DNA of 64,000 nt from Brachycybe producta (GCA_036925085.1 JAUPFP010000017.1:3044558-3108557), one strand, 5' to 3'. Numbered from the stretch's first letter, positions 10,996 to 21,876 are shown. Notes: generated from the sequence alone by a model not told the origin. Translations and numbers: made by a program.

Positions 10996-11458
10996 GTATT
11001 TTTATGTATACTTTTGTGGTTTTCGCACTCGTTTCAAATTTTTGAATTTTATACCTGTCCTTTTTATGCACGTTTTTGCATCATTTACATAGACTGTTGT
11101 CTACTTTAGATTATTCATGTTATATGTATTTCTAGGCCGTTGCCGCGTTTTATACGTTTAATTTGATTTTTAGGGGATTTGTCCCTTATTTCGAGTTCCT
11201 TAGGCTCTCACCTCTTTTCCAAATTTTAAATCTCTCCAATTGGTTTTAATTTTCGTTTTTTATTCCGAGTAGTAATTTCTTAATAGCAGATTGCTATTTT
11301 CAATTGTTTAAAAAACGGGTTTTATTACTTTTAAATAATTTCTTATCCAAACGGGATTTAATTTATTGCATGTTTAGCATTTTCATACCAACGGGTATTG
11401 TTTTAACGGGTTTTACTTTTTGGAAGCACAGGGACGTACTTCTAACCTAGTTGGGCAG
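10996..11458 (+). other. 3' untranslated region of the Ty3/gypsy element
   Basis: AT-rich (many T runs) with no open frame. It ends CTAGTTGGGCAG just before the 3' LTR; a polypurine tract is not clear. Confidence 0.5.
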
Positions 11459-12003
11459 TGTGACGACTTCGATCGTTTACATTTAGAATCACCCTGTAGT
11501 TTAGATATTATAGAGATGGGTTTCACCTCATGGTTGGGAGATATCCAGTCGATACCTCTCTACCCTCCAGGATGAGTAAAAGATGGTAAAAGAATTGTAT
11601 CATCAATTCTTATAGGATGATTCCTAAAAGAATTGACGATGCAGAACTTTTGGCCGGTGAAACTCCCATCAGGTGTGACAAAAAGGATGAAGAAGTCCTT
11701 TTCATCTGAATAGTTAATTGGATTTAATTATATTTTATTACATCTTATAGATGTTTTCGTTTTGTAATTAATATAATTAATTGAAGGTCCTTTGTTGTAT
11801 CGATCATATGTTTCTATTGCTGTTAAACATATATAAACAGGACAGTGTGGATTGAGAGTCAGACTGATTACAACCATAGATATTGACACATCTCTGATAC
11901 TCTCAATCCGCAGCGTGTCACTGTCTTTTGAATAAAGTATCTTTTGAAATATAACTTCTATATGTGGACTCTATTATTTCTGGGAGTGGGACTTTATGTT
12001 ACA
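11459..12003 (+). repeat. 3' LTR of the Ty3/gypsy element
   Basis: Starts TGTGACG, ends ATGTTACA. TATA box TATATAAA at 11,830-11,837 and AATAAA at 11,931-11,936. A hairpin (GGATTGAGAGT / ACTCTCAATCC) lies between them near the expected transcript start. Its last ~115 bp match the remnant at 327-442. It is followed directly by another copy of the element's 5' untranslated region and gag start rather than by host DNA. Confidence 0.85.
11830..11837 (+). promoter_or_regulatory. TATA box of 3' LTR
   Basis: TATATAAA, 94 bp before the LTR's AATAAA, in the usual U3 position. The transcript start would fall near 11,860, next to the inverted repeat noted in the LTR. Confidence 0.6.
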
Positions 12004-12255
12004 GCCGCCACTCAGCCAATGATTCGACCGATAGAAGAGGAAGTCTCCAGCAGCCATGTGTAAGCCGATTCAACAACGCTATTTTCTACATCTGGACTCC
12101 TGAGGTACCGACCCTTGTGTCCCCGGAGTGCAAGTATACAACACAGGTGCCAATAGACTGAAAGACTTGAACATCAACATTCAATCAACACTTTCAAATG
12201 GCTACCAGAGATCTCTCTTTGGGCCATGTGGAAATGGGAATATTACAAAATGGTG
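12004..12255 (+). repeat. Direct duplicate of 5' UTR and gag start
   Basis: Matches 443-695 (GCCGCCACTCAGCCAATGAT versus ACCGCCACTCAGCCAGTGAT), including the gag ATG near 12,198. An LTR followed by a second element start suggests that two tandem copies once shared this LTR. It is cut off at AAAATGGTG, where an inverted copy begins. Confidence 0.85.
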
Positions 12256-12256
12256 T

Positions 12257-12484
12257 AACATTGTAACATTTCCGTTTCCACGTGGCCCACAGAGATCTCT
12301 GGTAGCCATTTGAAAGTGTCGATTGAATGTTGATGATTAAGTCTTTCGGTCGATTGGCTCCTGTGTTATATACATAGAAGCCACACACATAGAAGTTATA
12401 TTTCAATATGATACTTCATTTCAAAAGACAGCGACACGCTGTGGATTGAGAGTATCAGAGATGTGTTTCTAGTTCTGTATCTAG
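12257..12484 (-). repeat. Inverted duplicate of R-U5, 5' UTR and gag start
   Basis: Read on the minus strand it matches 300-690: CTAGATACAGAACTAG, then R-U5, then the UTR end and gag ATG (complement near 12,307-12,309). It lacks about 190 bp of U5/UTR present in the left copy. With the adjacent direct copy it forms a near-continuous palindrome centred near 12,256. Confidence 0.85.
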
Positions 12485-13272
12485 CCAGTCCCCTATATAT
12501 ATATTAAATTCTAGGGAGTACCCCCACCTACACTCAATTACCCCTACCTGCCCAAAAATATCGCGACCTGCCCATTTATAATGAAATTCTGCCCATTCTG
12601 CCCTATCCAAAAAAATTCAAACATTTTTTTAAAATTCCGGAAATTTTTTTTCCGGGCAGGTAATGGTTCAGTTTAGTAGGGAGTACCCCCACCTACCCTC
12701 GAATAACCTTATCTGCCCAAAAATATCGCGACCTGCCCAGATATAATGAAATTCTGCCCATTCTGCCCTACACAAAAAATTTCAAAAATTTTTTTTAAAA
12801 TTCCGGAAATTTTTTTTCCGGGCAGGTAATAGCTCAGTTTAGTAGGCAGTACCCCACCTACCCTCGTTTACCCCTACCTGTCCAAAAATATCGCAACCTG
12901 CCCAGATATAATGAAATACTGCCCATTCTGCCCTATACAAAAAATTTCAAAAATTTCTTAAAATTCCGGAAATTTTTCCCCGGGCAGGGAATGATTAAGT
13001 TTAGTAAGGAATACCCCCACCTACCCTCGATTACCCTTACCTGCCCAAAAATATTGCGACCAGCCCAGAAATAACGAAATTCTGCCCATTCTGCCCTATA
13101 CAAAGAATTTCAAAAATTTCTTAAAATTCCGGAAATTTTTTTTCCGGGCAGGTAATGATTAAGTTTAGTAAGGAATACCCCCACCTACCCTCGATTACCC
13201 TCACCTGCCCAAAAATATCGCTACCTGCTCAGAAATAACGAAATTCTGCCTTTTCTGCCCATCCTGCCTTTT
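12485..13272. repeat. ~164-bp tandem repeat, right block (inverted)
   Basis: About five units with the landmark GGCAGGTAAT or GGCAGGGAAT at 12,655, 12,821, 12,983 and 13,147 (periods 166, 162, 164). It is the reverse complement of the block at 1-299. Rich in CTGCCC/GGGCAG; no coding potential. Confidence 0.9.
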
Positions 13273-13299
13273 AGTATGACCCAAAAAAAAATGCAAATT

Positions 13300-13450
13300 T
13301 TGTCCAGATTTTTCTGCGGACCACCAAAAATTGCTCGCGGATCATACGGGGTACACGGACCACCAGTTGGCGACCGCTGGTCCAGACGACTTAGTATCTC
13401 TTCCGGACGAAATAAAAAAAAATATTCCATGTCATCAACAGGACTCCGTA
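13300..13450. repeat. hAT-like end plus fold-back element tip
   Basis: 13,300-13,378 resembles the end of the hAT-like element at 54,911-55,323 (CTGCGGACCACCAAAAATT and GTTGGCGACCGCTG). 13,380-13,450 (CCGGACGAAAT... CAACAGGACTCCGTACATTC) matches 61,730-61,790, the tip of the 23-bp array element. Two repeat ends abut here. Confidence 0.65.
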
Positions 13451-14097
13451 CATTCTCTCTCTCTCTTCAAAGAAGAAAAACAAAAAGGAAGAATGTCCGG
13501 AATGCTTTATAAAAAAAAAATTAACAAAATAACTCATCCTTGATCAAAGTTTCTTCTAACATATTCTAACTGGATATGCTAGATATAAAATTACAGTAGT
13601 AGTCGTATAAATCAAGCATAATTATATACCTTTGTTGATTTTTTTTATTGCATAAGAGGGTATATTTTGTGACCATAAAGGAAGACATTTATCTCTTAAA
13701 AAAGATTATTGTGATCTTGAAATTAACTTTTCATGACTGAACTTACTATTAAATATGACGAGTCCTCGAGCTTACAAATATTACGAGCATATTATACATG
13801 CTTGCACGCAATAAATAATTCTCTCTCCATTGAGGTTGTATAATAGCTGCAAACACACAAGCATTATGAATTCAAAACGAATATATATATATATATAATC
13901 AGGTGGCTATTGATAGGAAATTTGAAGCTTCAGGGATACGTGAAAATATCTCTCTACACCAACAACAAAAAAAGAGTAACCAGGTAGCTTAAACGTATGC
14001 AAAACATAGCATGAACCACTCTATAAGTACGTTCAGTTAATTGCCTTAAAGAATTTGTGATGTATGCGAGGCCGTTCATGTCAAAATTCTACTTAAT
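13451..14097. other. AT-rich sequence, no gene seen
   Basis: No open frame of note and no recognised repeat, apart from a short (AT)n run near 13,881-13,898. Confidence 0.5.
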
Positions 14098-14297
14098 ACA
14101 GGCATTTAGAAATAGGGATGAACACAAGTTGGCTCCGCCCATTTTATGACGAACGCAACTTCTAATTGGTTGATTATGTTGTCTCACGTCACATGCTCCG
14201 CCATTTTCAACGTCGAACCACACAACAAACCAATTAGAAGTTGCCATTCGTCATAAAAAGGGCGGAGCCAACTTGTGTTCGTCCGATTTCTAATTGT
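14098..14297. mobile_element. MULE-like fold-back MITE, copy 1
   Basis: A ~200-bp inverted-repeat element starting ACAGGCATTTAGAAAT, with GGCTCCGCCC on the left and GGGCGGAGCC on the right, and ACTTCTAATTGG/CCAATTAGAAGT arms. The right tip is mutated. Same family at 19,289, 24,960, 56,441, 59,693 and 62,494; the 9-bp duplications of the better copies place it near Mutator-like elements. Confidence 0.8.
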
Positions 14298-14498
14298 TCT
14301 TCTGTATATCACACTATCTCGTTTGACTAAATAGTTGTTAGACTGATAGTACTGTCGCAATAGACGCCATTCTAAATTTCGAAAAACGAAAGTCTCCGAT
14401 CCCTTGTTCCTCATTTTTGTGGCAAAGGTTGTCACCTCACATTTCCAGAATAAAATGAAATATAGGTATTCCCTATTCATATTCAACTCAACACAACC

Positions 14499-15104
14499 TA
14501 GTGTTGGGCGATCCGTATCGATTTTTCGGAGTAGTCATGTTTTCCTTCCGATTTTTTCGATTTTTGTATCGATTTTCGTTTTCCCGATTTTCTTATGGAT
14601 CGATTTAATTTGGTCAAAATCGATTCTTTCGATCCAATGAAAAATGAATGAATGAATAGGCTAATAGGTGAATAGGGCCAGATAGGGCCGATATACATCA
14701 TATCGCTATGAAGCTGTAGCTACCTCTGTGCCATCAGAACGTCTTTTTTCGAACGCCGGCAATATAATGAATGTGAAACGAAACCGGCTTACGGGTAAAC
14801 GACTTTCCAAACTATTATTTTTAAGCTCGTTGGGAAAAAAAATTTGGTTCTAAAATTGAGATCGCACGGAATAAAATGAAATGAAATTCAATGTTAAATT
14901 ATATGCATTTTCAATACTTTTCACTGTTTTCAGTACATGTGCTAAAATGTTAGCAAAGATTTAGGTTTTTTGGTAAGTATAGTTAGTATACTTAAATATA
15001 AAAATCGATTTTTTAGTACCGATTTTTGGATCGGATCGGATCGGTGCTTTGTGGATCGGATCAGATCGAAGAATCGATTTTTTGCCGTGGATCGCCCATC
15101 ACTA
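14499..15104. mobile_element. hAT-like MITE, copy 1
   Basis: Terminal repeats TAGTGTTGGGCGATCC and GGATCGCCCATCACTA, 606 bp. Flanked by ACACAACC (14,491-14,498) and ATACAACC (15,105-15,112), an 8-bp target duplication with one mismatch, the hAT signature. The interior is rich in GATCGATTTT and GATCGGATCG with no transposase frame, so it is non-autonomous. Confidence 0.88.
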
Positions 15105-15112
15105 ATACAACC

Positions 15113-16187
15113 TTTCATGAGAGGTGACAAGTGCTGACAACACATCAGAATTTGAGAAGAGGAGTATACTTTTTTTGGGGGGAAGGGTCGTTTGTCAATG
15201 ACTGTTGTTTGGTGGCGCATCTATCTGATAAAGTTCATTTATATGACGTCTAATGATGTTTAATTTTTTAAATTATATTAATCACTTATTTTAAATTTTA
15301 AAAATCGTTTTGGTAATCATTGAATAATTCTTGACAATATTTTGACAAGAAATTTCTGGAGGTAATGGCAAAGAGAGTAAAGGGGAAGAGCGTTCACTCT
15401 CTGAAAAATGTGTGCAAAATTGGGAGGTGCTTAAAATAGCTAATGCACTAGCGCCGCCATGTGACCATGAGCGATGCAAACAAACATTATAATTTAGTTA
15501 TGTGATCGTTAAAAATTATTTTCGTTTTCTTCAAGCAAATCTTAATAAAAAGGTAAAATATAATTAAAAACTGGACAAAAAGATAAACTTTTTATAGCTG
15601 TTTGAAGATTTCTTTTCCATTAACATTTAATGAAAAGCATATATGACATGATAAAATAATGTTAAAATAATACTAATAATAAAAACCATTATCTGATTAA
15701 ATATTATTTATTATTTGAATGTTTGATTTAATAATAGAAGTGAATTGTTAATTTGAAGAATAATTACATATAACAAAATTAACCAAGAAATTTAGTTACA
15801 AAAATTTTCAAAATGAATTAAATCTCGTTTATAAACATGTGACAATTTGATTTGATTTATTTGCCATTTTCTTCATTTTTTTGTTCGTTTTTCACTGTTA
15901 TTGCAGCCACCTGCAGAACAATACATACTACCTGGCATTTCAATTAACTGTGTAATAGCATAAAAAAGAACATTTAGATTGAGCATAAAATGTAAATTTG
16001 GTGCCACAACTTGCATATACAACCTAATGTTATATTATAGATTGTCGTCTGCACCGCTCATCGGCCACTTGAAATGTTTGCGCTGATGCGAGAAAGGGAG
16101 GAGCTAATCGATGCTCACAAACTTCAAAATGCCGACAGTAGAGTGGACGCTCTTCCCCTTTACTCCCTTTGGTAATGGTCTCTTTAT
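15113..16187. other. AT-rich sequence, no gene seen
   Basis: No convincing open frame, RNA gene or recognised repeat. AT-rich with many A/T runs. Confidence 0.5.
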
Positions 16188-17170
16188 AGCCCCTATCACG
16201 GTAGCAACCTCCGATGCAATTCAACTTGCAATGCAACCTGTGATGTGTCTTGTAACTAGAACGTTGCGATAAACTTCTATATCACATTATGCAACCGAGT
16301 TCCTAATCAATTTTTTAAAACTTCGTTTATGTCAAGGGGCCGACATTCGGGTGAATCTCGTATGGTATCGGAAGCCATTTTACTTTTAATGCGCGTTTTA
16401 CTGAATTTTAAAATTTCAATTCTATTCTCGATATCCTGTAAAATGCAGCTAAAAAGTAAAATGACTTTCCATCCACACGATCTGCTGTGAATCGTAGTGA
16501 AAATCGTACATGATTTTCTTTAATGTCTGCCCCCTTGGTTTGTGTGTCCATATTGTCATCAACTAACAGGAAGTTCATAAACCGAAAGTCATGAAACTGT
16601 GCTTTCGTTCAATGTTACATATGTCATTTCCGGCAAACGGCCGTTGTTTGTGAGAAAGTTTACTTGAAAAGTTTCTCAGTAGTGATGGGCGATCCACAGC
16701 AAAAAATCGATTCTTCGATCCGATCCGATCCGATCCACAAATCACCGATCCGATCCGATCCAAAAATCGATACTAAAAAATCGATTTTTTGGATCGATTT
16801 TTATATTTAAGTATACTAACTATACTTACCAAAAAACCTAAATCTTTGCTAACATTTTAGCACATGTACTGAAAACAGTGAAAGGTATTGAAAATGCATA
16901 TAATTTAACATTGAATTTCATTTCATTTTAATCCGTGCGATCTCAATTTTAGAACCAAATTTTTTTCCCAACGAGCTTCAAAATAATAGTTTGGAAAGTC
17001 GTTTACCCCGATACTCCGAAAAATCGATACGGATCGCCCAACACTATCTCTCAGAAGTTGAACCTGTTCAACTCGGTGAGACTAAGTTTGGTACTAGTTA
17101 AAAAGAAATTTTTATCCGGTGTCACACTGCACGTTCTATTGCATCAAAAGTTGCTAGTGTGATAGGGGCT
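16188..17170. mobile_element. TIR element B, copy 1 (with nested hAT-like MITE)
   Basis: Ends AGCCCCTATCAC and GTGTGATAGGGGCT. Two related copies lie at 46,740-47,265 (right end lost) and 57,385-58,022 (638 bp, complete). The 367-bp hAT-like MITE at 16,680-17,046 accounts for this copy's extra length. The left interior shows a repeated CAATTCAACTTGCAATGCA pattern. No coding frame; superfamily not settled. Confidence 0.85.
16680..17046. mobile_element. hAT-like MITE, copy 2, nested in element B
   Basis: Same family as 14,499-15,104 in the opposite orientation, shorter by an internal deletion. Flanked by TTTCTCAG (16,672-16,679) and TCTCTCAG (17,047-17,054), an 8-bp duplication with one mismatch. 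The uninterrupted element at 57,385 has TCTCTCAA at this point, which is in effect the empty site. Confidence 0.9.
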
Positions 17171-17984
17171 TAACGATTTAATCCTAAGGCTAAACAAAAA
17201 CATTTTTTAAATTTTTTTATTAAAAAAGTGGCTCTTTAGACCCCTCATAAAGAGGGGTCTAAAAAATTCAAATTTAACCGAGTCTACAACCTAGAAATTA
17301 TATTTTCTTAGAACAAAAAAAAAAAAGGATCTATTAAAAAAAAGCAAACTATACCTTTACATGAAACATGAACGAAGAATAATGTATAAGGCGTGGCTGA
17401 AGCCGCTATCACATCAGTTACAGTAACTTACAAAAATTATTTTCATGTGGGAACAGTATCATGCTGAACATTGGAGCTCTTAAGCACCTCTAGGCATCAC
17501 AATATTACAACATGGGAACCTATAACATGAGAAAACTCAAAAATTAAAAAAAGGCGGATCCTAACGTTTTTCTCAGTTTTTGACAGGAAATACCACATAG
17601 AGTATGGCTTACTAATTACAGGCTCATATGTTTGTGGTATTTTTAACCTATGCAAAACTTTCGACATAACTTCCGATGTATAGGCTACAAGTATATAAAG
17701 CAAAAATACCAATTGAAAAGCTACGAATAACATAATACATCTCTTGTGGTCTTTCACTGCAATTATGGTGAAGGTAAATGAACCGCTTACTGGTTCCACA
17801 CGTGCATGTGGTTTGAACAACAGCTTCTTAAACACACAGCTTAAAAATGAGTACGTTTTACCTCACCTCAACAAATACAAAAAATTGTTTTTTTTTTGTG
17901 GGTTTTCAAAATAGAAAATACGTTTTAGACTGTGGTTACACGGCATACATTGCCCGACTACAAATTGTTGTACGATTCTGCACG
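17171..17984. other. AT-rich sequence; one doubtful ORF
   Basis: No recognised repeat. A minus-strand frame at 17,497-17,835 (112 codons) is listed separately as a doubtful candidate. The rest is A/T runs. Confidence 0.4.
17497..17835 (-). CDS. Doubtful hypothetical ORF, one membrane segment
   Basis: 112 codons from MFKKLLFKPHARVEP to a stop. It contains one hydrophobic run (CIMLFVAFQLVFLLYILVAY, about residues 34-53) and a charged C-terminal half. No homologue recognised, no clear splice site or promoter at its edges, and AT-rich DNA gives such frames by chance. It could be a small membrane protein or an exon on the same strand as the host gene, but noise is as likely. Confidence 0.2.
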   Translation of the reverse strand: MFKKLLFKPHARVEPVSGSFTFTIIAVKDHKRCIMLFVAFQLVFLLYILVAYTSEVMSKVLHRLKIPQTYEPVISKPYSMWYFLSKTEKNVRIRLFLIFEFSHVIGSHVVIL

Positions 17985-18288
17985 TAATTCAATTCAATTC
18001 AACTCAGTACACCTGCAATTAAACTTAAAAGCCGTGTGGCAGGGGGGGGGGGAATAGCTCCCACTCACAAGTGATTGTCAGTCAGGTAAAATAAGACAGC
18101 ATTGTTAAATTGAAATCGTCCTAACAAACGAACTATCAACTGGAAGAGAATTCCATAGTCTAATAACATTTATAGCCATTAGTTCTTTTAAAATCTTTGA
18201 ATGACCGTGTCTTCCCTTACGAGGATGTATACTTAATAAGTCATTAAGTAGGGCAATATTATTATCTGCCAGTAAACGTCCGAACGTT
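17985..18288 (-). mobile_element. CR1/Jockey-like LINE 3' tail, minus strand
   Basis: Starts with the tail AATTCAATTCAATTCAACTC and matches the 3' untranslated and C-terminal regions of the LINE copies at 28,440-29,372 (plus) and 59,640-60,530 (minus): GTGGGAGCTATTCC on the minus strand, then GGACGTTTACTGGCAG. 5'-truncated at about 18,288, where another TIR element starts. Confidence 0.8.
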
Positions 18289-19019
18289 CCTGGCGTAGCC
18301 AGGATTTTTTTATGGGGGGGGGGCCAAAATTATTTTTTTTCAGAATAAAGTTAATCACAGACTACAGTGTGCTGTGCTGCACCACACCGCCTAAAGAACT
18401 GTCCATTGTGTGCATCCCATTTAAGCCTTAAACCTTTTGGTGAAGGGGGAGGTTAATAAGGTTCATGTATGCATCATATGAAATCAAATTGTGCAACGTC
18501 CACTGCGACATGCAAAACTGGCTTGTAGAACTTCCATAAGTTCCATGCCAGAAGTCAAGAGGAAAACCGAGAAAAACTTTTTCTTATCTATGCAGTGACG
18601 GCAGGAACCATGGGAATAACGCGCTCACGTGACATCCAGACACCACTCAGGTGTCTTCATTTGCTAGCATACTTAGTTGTGAACAACACTTGTTCAACTG
18701 TATGGTGAAGCGTGAGCAATTAAGTTGTCTTCAATAAGTGGTGGCATTGTGGTAGTGTATATACAGTATATGGGCTGTTTCTCGGATAGAATGTTCCGCA
18801 TGGCACTGCGTGCTATAGTTGGCGACTAGCTGAAAACTTGCTTAGTTGAGCATATATTATGGTAGTGGTACAAAATGAGTTCTGAAGGTACAGGTTGAGA
18901 GAGAGAGAAAAAAAAAGACCAAGAAAAAACTATCAAATATAAACACAGCTCTTTTTGGCATGTATATAGAATCTCGGATGGGGGTCCATACCCCTGGACC
19001 CCCTTGGCTACGCCACTGT
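18289..19019. mobile_element. TIR element with GGCGTAGCCAGG ends
   Basis: Left end TGGCGTAGCCAGGATTTTTT followed by a G run; right end GGACCCCCTTGGCTACGCCACTG. This GTGGCGTAGCC terminal pattern is common in animal hAT-type elements. The interior has no transposase. Target duplication not readable. Confidence 0.6.
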
Positions 19020-19288
19020 CATGGCCCCAACATCATGATACGATCCCCCGGACAAAGATCTTTGGCATGCCTCCTACCTACCACTAAGGTTAAGGGAAGC
19101 ATGATGCTTTACATCAAGCATGTGAAACTCAAAGGGCTAACGTGGGCCAAGCTTGTGTGGGTCCCACAAAAACAAAAACTTCAATTTTTATAGAAACGTA
19201 GGTTTATTTCAAAAAGTACAGTATAAAAAAAAGAACAAGGACAACGGTAAAACTATTGTTTTCTTCCTGACACTTGGCATCTCTTCTC

Positions 19289-19492
19289 ACAGGCATTTAG
19301 AAATCGGGGAGAACTCCAGTTGGCTCCGCCCTTGTTATGACGAACGCAACTTCTAATTGGTTGGTTATGTAGCTGCCGTCACATGCTCCGCCCTTTTCAA
19401 CGTTGAACCACACAACAAATCAATTAGAAGTTGCCGGTTGTCATAACAAGGGCGGAGCCAACTGAAGTTCTCCCCGATTTCTAAATGCCTGT
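19289..19492. mobile_element. MULE-like fold-back MITE, copy 2
   Basis: 204 bp with near-perfect terminal inverted repeats (ACAGGCATTTAGAAATCGGG / CCCGATTTCTAAATGCCTGT) and arms that pair along most of its length. A perfect 9-bp target duplication TCTCTTCTC flanks it on both sides, the length typical of Mutator-like elements. No coding capacity. Confidence 0.92.
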
Positions 19493-19741
19493 TCTCTTCT
19501 CTGCTACAATCTTTCCTACTTGGAGGGGAAATCTGATCAAAGGTTATTAAAACTTTTGTTACATACCGTCATATTGGCTTGCCCGCAAAGAAATTCGTGG
19601 TGGGTCGCGAGTTTGACATGTTTGCTTTACGTGATTTAGGATGAACTAAGTCTGTATAAATGATTGACACAAAAGTAATATTTATATTTATTTTTAAAAA
19701 AACTATCTCAAAGTATATTTTCTAACTTTTGTTGACACATT

Positions 19742-20037
19742 TTTCAATAACTTCAGTAAAATCAACTTGCTTAACTAAATCACTTTTCAAAAATTATATA
19801 ACTAGTGAGATATGAAAGAAAAACTACATATTGTCCTTGTTTGTACAGCGTTATACACAGACAGACAAAGCGTAATATATATGTGTGCATATATATATAT
19901 GTAATGTTGTATATGTATATAGCAATGTAACATCACTCATTCGATTATTTTGCAGTTTTTCTTTCATATCTCACTAGTTATATAATTTTTGAAAAGTGAT
20001 TTAGTTAAGCAAGTTGATTTTACTGAAGTTATTGAAA
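19742..20037. repeat. Perfect 84-bp inverted repeat
   Basis: 19,742-19,825 and 19,954-20,037 are exact reverse complements over 84 bp, separated by a 128-bp spacer containing ATATATATGTGTGCATAT. A sequence like the spacer recurs near 60,790-60,860. It would fold into a long hairpin; the identity of the arms suggests a recent origin. Confidence 0.95.
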
Positions 20038-20054
20038 TATATATATTATATATA

Positions 20055-20383
20055 CTAGTGGGGTAACCCGTCATAAACGACGGGAGCAAAATTCACAGGC
20101 AATTGTGCTCATGCGCGTCGTTTTTTCCTTTTTTTACTCCTTTCATTTTAATTTCAGTCACCCCCTCCCACTTTTCCCCCTCCACGTTTCTCTCTCTTCA
20201 CCCCCCTTCTAAACTTTCCCACCTTTTCCCCTTTCCAATTTAATATCATGCGGTTTTTGGATGGGAAGGATGCAACATATAGTTGACCTTGAGAAAAGCT
20301 GTTCATTTCTTCATTTATTTAAATTTATATAAATTCCGTTTATATAAATTTTGTTACACACACACACACACACAGATCTGGGA
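20055..20383 (-). mobile_element. Helitron-like element, copy 1
   Basis: On the minus strand it starts TCCCAGATCTGTGTGTG and ends with the hairpin CCCGTCGTTTATGACGGG, a 12-nt spacer and CTAG. It sits between A and T. The TC start, (GT)n head, 3' hairpin and CTAG end with A|T insertion are Helitron/HINE features. 329 bp with no Rep/helicase frame, so non-autonomous. Confidence 0.8.
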
Positions 20384-20780
20384 TATTATATAAATATAAT
20401 ATAAAAAATAATATATATTATATAAATATAATATAGATAATATATAAATATTATATGAATTCCTCACACCCACACACGCATACATACCCCGTGGGGGTTG
20501 TTGGTCCCCTATCGGGTGCCTCCCCAGGTGGCAGATAGGGGAATGCCCACCAGTTATGGAGGTACTGAGGGCATAAAATACTCAGGGCAGACCAAAACCA
20601 AACTACGCCATTGCCGGTCCCCCAGCCCGGGTGCAAAAGTGGAGGGTCGATGTCAGGTTGGCAGCCAGTTGTAAAGATTTGCCAAAACATGATGTTGGCT
20701 CTAAATAGTATTCCAAATATGGCTAGGGCATCCCCCGCCATAAGCGACGCGCAGCTGCAATACCTGGTGGCTGTGATAAA

Positions 20781-21490
20781 TTGGCAAGGGCTACCCACAG
20801 TGGACAGGTGGGGCTAAAGAAGCGAGTCCAGCATCAACAACAAGGAGGTCTTGGAAGTAGTGGTAGAAGTGGAGGTACTAAACTTAGGTTTGGCACCTGG
20901 AATATAGGGAGTTTGACAGGGAAGACTAGGGAGTTATCTAGTATGCTAAAGGCTAGGAGGGTAAATGTTGCATGTCTGCAGGAGACAAGAAGGAATGGTG
21001 ATAAATCCAGGGACATTGGGGATGGGTATAAATTAATTTATGCAAGTAGTGAGGAGGGTAGAAATGGAGTGGGAATTGTCCTAGATCAGGAACTCAGATA
21101 TAGTGGGGTTGAGGTTAGGCGGATAAATAGTAGGTTGTTAGTAGTAAAGGTAGTTTGGGGTGGCATTGTTATAAATGTAGTTAGTGCATATGGCCCCCAG
21201 GTTGGATTAGATACAGCCAGGAAACAAGCATTCTGGGAATAGTTTGATGACCTGATATTGGGCCTGAGTAGGAAGGAACAGGTAATAATTGGTGGGGACT
21301 TTAATGGACATGTAGGTAGAGGTAGGGAAGGGTATAAAGAGGTGCATGGTTAGTGGGGCTATGGAGAGTGAAAAAAAGCAGGGGAGAGTATCCTAGAGGT
21401 GGCAGTGGCACATAAGTTAATTTTAGCAAACACACTATTCCAGAAGCGAGAGGAACATTTGATTACTTTTAAGAGCAGGGCAGGAAAATC
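20781..21490 (+). pseudogene. RTE endonuclease domain
   Basis: The frame 20,781-21,242 (153 codons) carries RFGTWNIGSLTGK, NVACLQETRR (catalytic Glu) and VVSAYGPQVG, the EEP/APE-type endonuclease motifs that nick target DNA for target-primed reverse transcription. A stop at 21,242 precedes the continuing IIGGDFNGHVGR sequence near 21,280, so it is broken. Two more in-frame interruptions follow near 21,350. Confidence 0.9.
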
Positions 21491-21876
21491 CCATGAATCC
21501 CATGAATCTCTTCATGATTCGGAGTGAGGATAGAAACGAGAGCAAAGATTGTAAAGTGATACCGAGTGAAAACCTAGCGGGACAACATAGGCTAGTAGTG
21601 TTATACCTAAAACCTAGGGGTGCAAAACAGATGGTCAGACATAGAGGAGAGACAGCAATTAGGTGGTGGGCATTACCAGACAAGGTGGAAGAGTTTAAGA
21701 AAATGGCAGGTAAGATAGCATGGGATTTAGATGGCACTGCAGGAGAGCTGCGGACAAGGGTAGCACAACATATCCGTGATTGTGGAAACGAGGTACTAGG
21801 GACAGTACAAGTAGGGGGTCTCGATTAGACCGAGAAACATGGTGGTGGGATGAGGAGGTACTAGACTAGGAATGCC

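Larger units (their letters stand above)
300..12003 (+). mobile_element. Decayed Ty3/gypsy LTR retrotransposon
   Basis: The order is truncated 5' LTR (R-U5, to 442), gag, protease, RT, RNase H, integrase, extra ORFs, 3' LTR (11,459-12,003). Integrase downstream of RNase H is the Ty3/gypsy order. Every gene is split by stops and frameshifts. Two foreign solo LTRs (1,741-2,545 and 2,624-3,235) sit in gag; without them the internal region is about 9.6 kb, long for this superfamily because of roughly 2.5 kb after pol. No convincing tRNA primer-binding site follows the LTR end at 442/443. It is inactive in its present state. Confidence 0.9.

Noticed and set aside
300-12484. DIRS-type retrotransposon, because of inverted termini
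   Set aside because: A DDE integrase and RNase H in Ty3 order are present and no tyrosine recombinase is seen; direct LTR copies also exist. The inverted termini are better explained by later duplication.
20451-20798. Minus-strand frame of 115 codons
   Set aside because: Antisense to the RTE 5' region; no independent support.
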